From the NCBI GenBank assembly GCA_031272615.1, contig JAISTL010000307.1, forward strand, positions 1 through 9,449: a DNA stretch of 9,449 nucleotides, given 5' to 3'. The notes under the pieces are model-generated. The model had not been told where the DNA came from, did not search any database, and saw only the letters and a list, made by a program, of their open reading frames with translations. This DNA is from Methylobacteriaceae bacterium. Its GTDB lineage: Bacteria; Pseudomonadota; Alphaproteobacteria; Rhizobiales; Beijerinckiaceae. The position numbers were made by a program, and so were the translations under genes. Positions 7,285 to 9,449 of the stretch are shown one piece after another; the stretch's first letter is position 1; each line of letters starts with the position of its first letter.

Positions 7285-7842
7285 ATGTCCGAAAACCGTG
7301 TCATATATATCATTGCCGGACCGAACGGTGCCGGGAAAACCACCTTTGCGAGACGGTTCATTCCAGAGGGCGAAGGCATAAAATGGTTCGTCAACGCAGA
7401 CCTTATCGCCTTGGGATTGTCGCCATTCTCGCCGGAAAGCGAGGCGTTCGAAGCGGGGAGGCTGATGCTGCGCCAGATTGATAAGCTGGTTGGCCAAGGA
7501 GAGAGCTTCAGCCTTGAAACAACCTTGTCCGGGTTGGGTTATGCGCGCGCCATTCCGCTTTGGCGAAGCGTTGGGTACAAGATTCGTTTAAATTTTCTAA
7601 GCCTTCCCGATGAGGACTGGGCTGTTGCACGTGTTGCCGCTCGTGTTGGTCAAGGAGGGCATTCCGTTCCCGAAGAAGTGATACGACGCAGGTTTTCCGC
7701 GGGTTTGAGGAACTTTCATTTGGTTTACAAACAACTTGCGGACGGATGGGGATTGTACGATAATAGCGGGAAAGAGCCCGTTCTGATCGATCGTGGAGGA
7801 AGCAATGGAGTCGCGCCGGAACATACCGTTCGAGGAGCTTGA
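7285..7842 (+). CDS. Zeta-toxin-like P-loop kinase (predicted ATPase, COG4185 type)
   Basis: The 185-residue product has Walker A GPNGAGKTT (12-20), FVNADLIA (36-42), the substrate-loop FSLETTLSG (76-83, with Glu78), RVGQGGHSVPEEVIRRRFSAGLRNF (120-144) and WGLYDNSGKEP (155-165). These are the hallmarks of the zeta-toxin-like P-loop family. Characterised zeta toxins phosphorylate UDP-N-acetylglucosamine and block cell-wall synthesis; whether this shorter relative does the same is unknown. I chose ATG 7285 because GAGGT lies six bases upstream; ATG 7249 is in frame but has no ribosome site and would precede the inverted repeat. The 3' end overlaps a small gene by 38 bp, which suggests translational coupling. 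Order is toxin first, unlike classical epsilon-zeta. The C-terminal tail past GGSN exists only because of this overlap. All key motifs look intact. Confidence 0.85.
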   Translation: MSENRVIYIIAGPNGAGKTTFARRFIPEGEGIKWFVNADLIALGLSPFSPESEAFEAGRLMLRQIDKLVGQGESFSLETTLSGLGYARAIPLWRSVGYKIRLNFLSLPDEDWAVARVAARVGQGGHSVPEEVIRRRFSAGLRNFHLVYKQLADGWGLYDNSGKEPVLIDRGGSNGVAPEHTVRGA

Positions 7843-7996
7843 ACCGTGGATACAGCGGTCATTGATCGCGTTGCGGCTGGCCGCGCAGGATGCACGGGAA
7901 CTGGCTGAACGAACGGGAACTCCCTATATTACACGTGAAACCTGGCCGGAAGCCGGAGAAAAGAAACAGCAGGATACCCCCGAAGCCGGCCGTTGA
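7805..7996 (+). CDS. Small partner protein of the zeta-like toxin, candidate antitoxin
   Basis: This is a 63-residue protein from ATG 7805, with GGAGGA at 7795-7800 placed correctly. It overlaps the toxin 3' end by 38 bp in the +1 phase. The core EPWIQRSLIALRLAAQDARELAERTGTPYI is one amphipathic helix followed by a turn. Small proteins with an 'ALR..A..AR.LA.RTGTP' core are, as I recall, frequent neighbours of COG4185 kinases, where they are presumed antitoxins. The C-terminal third (PEAGEKKQQDTPEAGR) is charged and probably disordered. It resembles the next small gene at 8049, with 25 of the first 46 residues identical by hand alignment. No DNA-binding motif is evident. The antitoxin role is inferred from position and pattern, not shown. 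Confidence 0.68.
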   Translation: MESRRNIPFEELEPWIQRSLIALRLAAQDARELAERTGTPYITRETWPEAGEKKQQDTPEAGR

Positions 7997-8077
7997 TGGT
8001 ACGATATCAACGGCGAAGAACCGGTTGTCGTTGACCACGGAGAAAACCATGGAACCGTTTCGGAACATGCCCGATGA
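7997..8077 (+). pseudogene. Remnant of a second toxin copy (last ~26 codons)
   Basis: Directly after the first antitoxin's stop codon, the frame from 7997 reads WYDINGEEPVVVDHGE... and ends at TGA 8075-8077. It aligns with the toxin's C-terminus (W.LYDNSGKEPVLIDRGG...): YD, G.EPV, D.G, then G...EH before the stop. The second small gene overlaps it in the same +1 phase as in the intact pair. There is no start codon, P-loop or other toxin motif upstream, so only the 3' tail survives. Confidence 0.6.
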
Positions 8078-8234
8078 TGATCATGAGCCGTGGACGCAGC
8101 GGGTGTTGACCGCGTTGCGGCAGGCGCCGCAGGATCTGCGGGAGCCGGCGGAGCATTCCGGACTTGCGTTCGGCAGGCGGGAGACGGCGGCTGCAACCGC
8201 GGATACCGGAGACGTTGAACCTCCTGAAGAATAA
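8049..8234 (+). CDS. Second, diverged antitoxin-like small protein (paralogue of 7805-7996)
   Basis: This is a 61-residue frame from ATG 8049, with a GGAG a few bases upstream. Its first 46 residues share 25 identities with the preceding small protein, including RN.P, EPW.QR.L.ALR.A.QD.RE.AE and RET at the end of the shared part. The copy carries prolines at residues 27 and 33 inside the segment that is a helix in the first copy (APQDLREPAEHSG). It also has an acidic DDDHE in the N-terminal part and an unrelated acidic tail. It may be decaying, or it may be an orphan antitoxin with altered specificity. It has no intact toxin of its own, only the 3' remnant it overlaps. Confidence 0.5.
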   Translation: MEPFRNMPDDDHEPWTQRVLTALRQAPQDLREPAEHSGLAFGRRETAAATADTGDVEPPEE

Positions 8235-8263
8235 GGCACAATCGGCAACACACCCTTTCCTGA

Positions 8264-8304
8264 AAACAAAAAATCCGGAGAACCTCGGGAGGGTCCTCCG
8301 GATC
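8264..8304 (-). terminator. Rho-independent terminator for the minus-strand arsenic gene
   Basis: ATCCGGAG (8274-8281) pairs with CTCCGGAT (8297-8304), and the stem continues after one mismatch through ACC/GGT. On the minus strand it is followed by TTTTTTGTTTT (complement of 8264-8274), a proper U-tract. On the plus strand only a weak TTT follows, so it acts mainly leftward, though it may help end the convergent antitoxin transcript. It lies about 130 nt past the stop of the minus-strand gene; the stretch 8305-8434 has no gene I can recognise. Confidence 0.8.
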
Positions 8305-8434
8305 GAAAGTTTGTGTGTGTACCTGTGAAGAGGTCTAATTCCTCACAAAACCCTGCATATATCCCTGTGTCTGAATTGTTGATGAATAACTCGGAGACTC
8401 TCGGTGCCGTTACGTCAGACAAGTGGGGGAGCGC

Positions 8435-9265
8435 CTAATAATCCAACGCTTTGCGCATGAGGGTGGAAGAAACCGGACACAGACTGGAGAACTGGGTCGA
8501 GCCGCGGATATCCTCAGGGACATCCTTGCGATCCATGGTTTTAAATCCGATTTTGCGGAAAAACGGCGCTGCGGTCATCGTCAGCAGCCAGGCTTCGGTA
8601 AGCCGGTCCTGCATCAGGGCACGATGCAGGATGAGCGCGGTCAGTGACGCGCCAAGGTGTTTGCCGCGAAAACCCGGCAGCACCGTCAGCGAGCGCAGCA
8701 GCGCCAGGGAACCGCGCCGCTGGTAGCCGCCGTATCCGACGACGACGTCATCAAGGGTGGCAGCGGCGAAAAACATCTGGTTCGGCTCGCCGAGGTCGTC
8801 CACCGTCAGGTGCTCGGCGGCGAGCGCGTCACGGAAGGCGGAGTCGGCAGCCGGGATTGCGGTGAGCTTCAGGTAGGGAACGCCGTTCTCCTTGAGGAGT
8901 CGCTCCCTTGGCAGTTGGGGGAGAACCGCCAGCGCCGCGTCGGGCGGCCGGGCGATGACCACGCCGCGGTCGGAGACCACCACCGGACGGTTGAGCAGCG
9001 CCGGATGTGCGGCAAGGGCATCCAGCGCCGTCTCGTTACTGAGCGCCGGGTCACCCAGCCGGAGTTCGCGGAACAGCGCTTCCTTTTGTCGCAACAGGGC
9101 GCGGGCCGGAAGGCCGGAACGCTTCACCAGAGCGGCGAGAGTCGCGCGTGACGGCGGCGTCTTGAGATATTCCACCACCAGCGGCTCGATGCCGGCGGCA
9201 CGGATGAGGGCGAGCACGGCGCGGGACGTTCCGCAGTTGCGGTTATGGTAAAGAGTGACGGACAT
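8435..9265 (-). CDS. arsC-arsN2: Fusion of arsenate reductase (ArsC, glutaredoxin type) and ArsN2-like GNAT acetyltransferase
   Basis: The 276-residue protein has two domains. Residues 1-115 are a complete ArsC of the thioredoxin-fold, glutathione/glutaredoxin-coupled class: HNRNCGTSR with Cys11, and arginines 59, 93 and 106, which line up with Cys12, Arg60, Arg94 and Arg107 of the R773 enzyme. This part would reduce arsenate to arsenite. Residues about 125-276 are a GNAT domain with LLRSLTVLPGFRGKHLGASL (189-208), LLTMTAAPFFRKIGF (227-241) and TQFSSLCPVSSTLMRKAL near the end, a pattern I recognise as ArsN2. ArsN1 acetylates the arsenic antibiotic arsinothricin; the ArsN2 substrate is, to my knowledge, not settled. 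The acetyl-CoA loop reads RGKHLG where RGxGLG is usual. The start is supported by AAGGAG about ten bases before ATG 9265. No arsR or efflux gene is inside the window; they may lie beyond the right edge. Confidence 0.88.
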   Translation of the reverse strand: MSVTLYHNRNCGTSRAVLALIRAAGIEPLVVEYLKTPPSRATLAALVKRSGLPARALLRQKEALFRELRLGDPALSNETALDALAAHPALLNRPVVVSDRGVVIARPPDAALAVLPQLPRERLLKENGVPYLKLTAIPAADSAFRDALAAEHLTVDDLGEPNQMFFAAATLDDVVVGYGGYQRRGSLALLRSLTVLPGFRGKHLGASLTALILHRALMQDRLTEAWLLTMTAAPFFRKIGFKTMDRKDVPEDIRGSTQFSSLCPVSSTLMRKALDY

Positions 9266-9312
9266 GGGAGCCGCTCCTTGTGATTCAGCATGTTCCCCAT
9301 GGTGGGCGCTTC

Positions 9313-9341
9313 AGAATAGCCGAGGGATGAATGCTGCGCAA
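9313..9341 (-). promoter_or_regulatory. Candidate promoter of the arsC-arsN2 gene
   Basis: On the minus strand TTGCGC (plus 9336-9341) and TATTCT (plus 9313-9318) are 17 bp apart, about 48 bp before the ATG. The -35 matches only in part. By eye only. Confidence 0.35.
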
Positions 9342-9379
9342 TGCCGGCGAAGTCGTGCATCCGGACGCTTCCCGAAAGG

Positions 9380-9405
9380 CGGGTGAAAAACACCCGTGAA
9401 AAACA
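9380..9405. repeat. Hairpin CGGGTG-A5-CACCCG with overlapping direct repeat GTGAAAAACA
   Basis: Perfect 6-bp arms (9380-9385, 9391-9396) enclose five A's. GTGAAAAACA occurs at 9383-9392 and again at 9396-9405. No U-tract follows in either direction, so it is not a clear terminator. It lies between the leftward arsenic gene and the rightward promoter-like element. Confidence 0.5.
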
Positions 9406-9417
9406 GGCTTCCCTGCC

Positions 9418-9446
9418 TTGAAAATTGCCCTATAACAACCTGTTAT
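9418..9446 (+). promoter_or_regulatory. Rightward promoter with a palindromic operator over the -10
   Basis: TTGAAA (9418-9423) and TGTTAT (9441-9446) are 17 bp apart. The perfect dyad ATAACA-ACC-TGTTAT (9432-9446) overlaps the -10, a typical repressor-site position. It implies a gene just beyond the window. An ArsR-family operator is possible but unproven. Confidence 0.45.
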
Positions 9447-9449
9447 GTG

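Noticed and set aside
1..9449. CRISPR array, tRNA, rRNA or insertion-sequence ends
   Set aside because: No regularly spaced repeats, no tRNA- or rRNA-like segment, and no transposase or paired terminal repeats were seen on either strand.

Overview
The window looks like chromosomal DNA from a fairly GC-rich alphaproteobacterium, probably near the Rhodospirillales. The grounds are the hisE-coaA pairing (as in many alphaproteobacteria), the long-form AhcY with its insertion, and an OccR-like LysR regulator divergent from a solute-binding protein. No database search was possible, so the taxonomy is inference.

Layout. Positions 1-212 (minus) hold the 5' end of a periplasmic solute-binding protein of the peptide/opine type. 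It diverges from a LysR regulator (385-1296). The 172-bp gap between them has a clean ATAAC-N5-GTTAT operator, placed as expected for activating the transporter gene. A 438-bp stretch without a recognisable gene follows. Next comes a large polytopic membrane protein of lower GC (from 1735), whose frame runs without a stop into a complete phosphoribosyl-ATP pyrophosphatase (hisE, 3979-4299). Pantothenate kinase (coaA, 4458-5441) and S-adenosylhomocysteine hydrolase (ahcY, 5706-7103) follow. ahcY has its own strong-looking promoter, a structured leader and a 3' terminator.

The right-hand third is accessory. Positions 7285-7996 carry a zeta-toxin-like P-loop protein overlapped by a small candidate antitoxin, in toxin-first order. 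Immediately behind lies a second, diverged unit: the last ~26 codons of a second toxin copy (7997-8077) overlapped in the same phase by a second antitoxin-like gene (8049-8234). On the minus strand, 8435-9265 encodes a single-chain fusion of glutaredoxin-type arsenate reductase (ArsC) and a GNAT acetyltransferase of the ArsN2 type, with a rho-independent terminator beyond its 3' end. The right edge ends in a rightward promoter-like element overlapped by a palindrome, so another gene probably starts just outside.

hisE, coaA and ahcY are housekeeping genes for histidine, coenzyme A and the methyl cycle. The membrane gene, the toxin-antitoxin cluster and the arsenic gene look like accessory insertions around that core. 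Best candidates for something new: the membrane protein-HisE continuous frame, the tandem toxin-tail/antitoxin repeat, and the ArsC-ArsN2 fusion.
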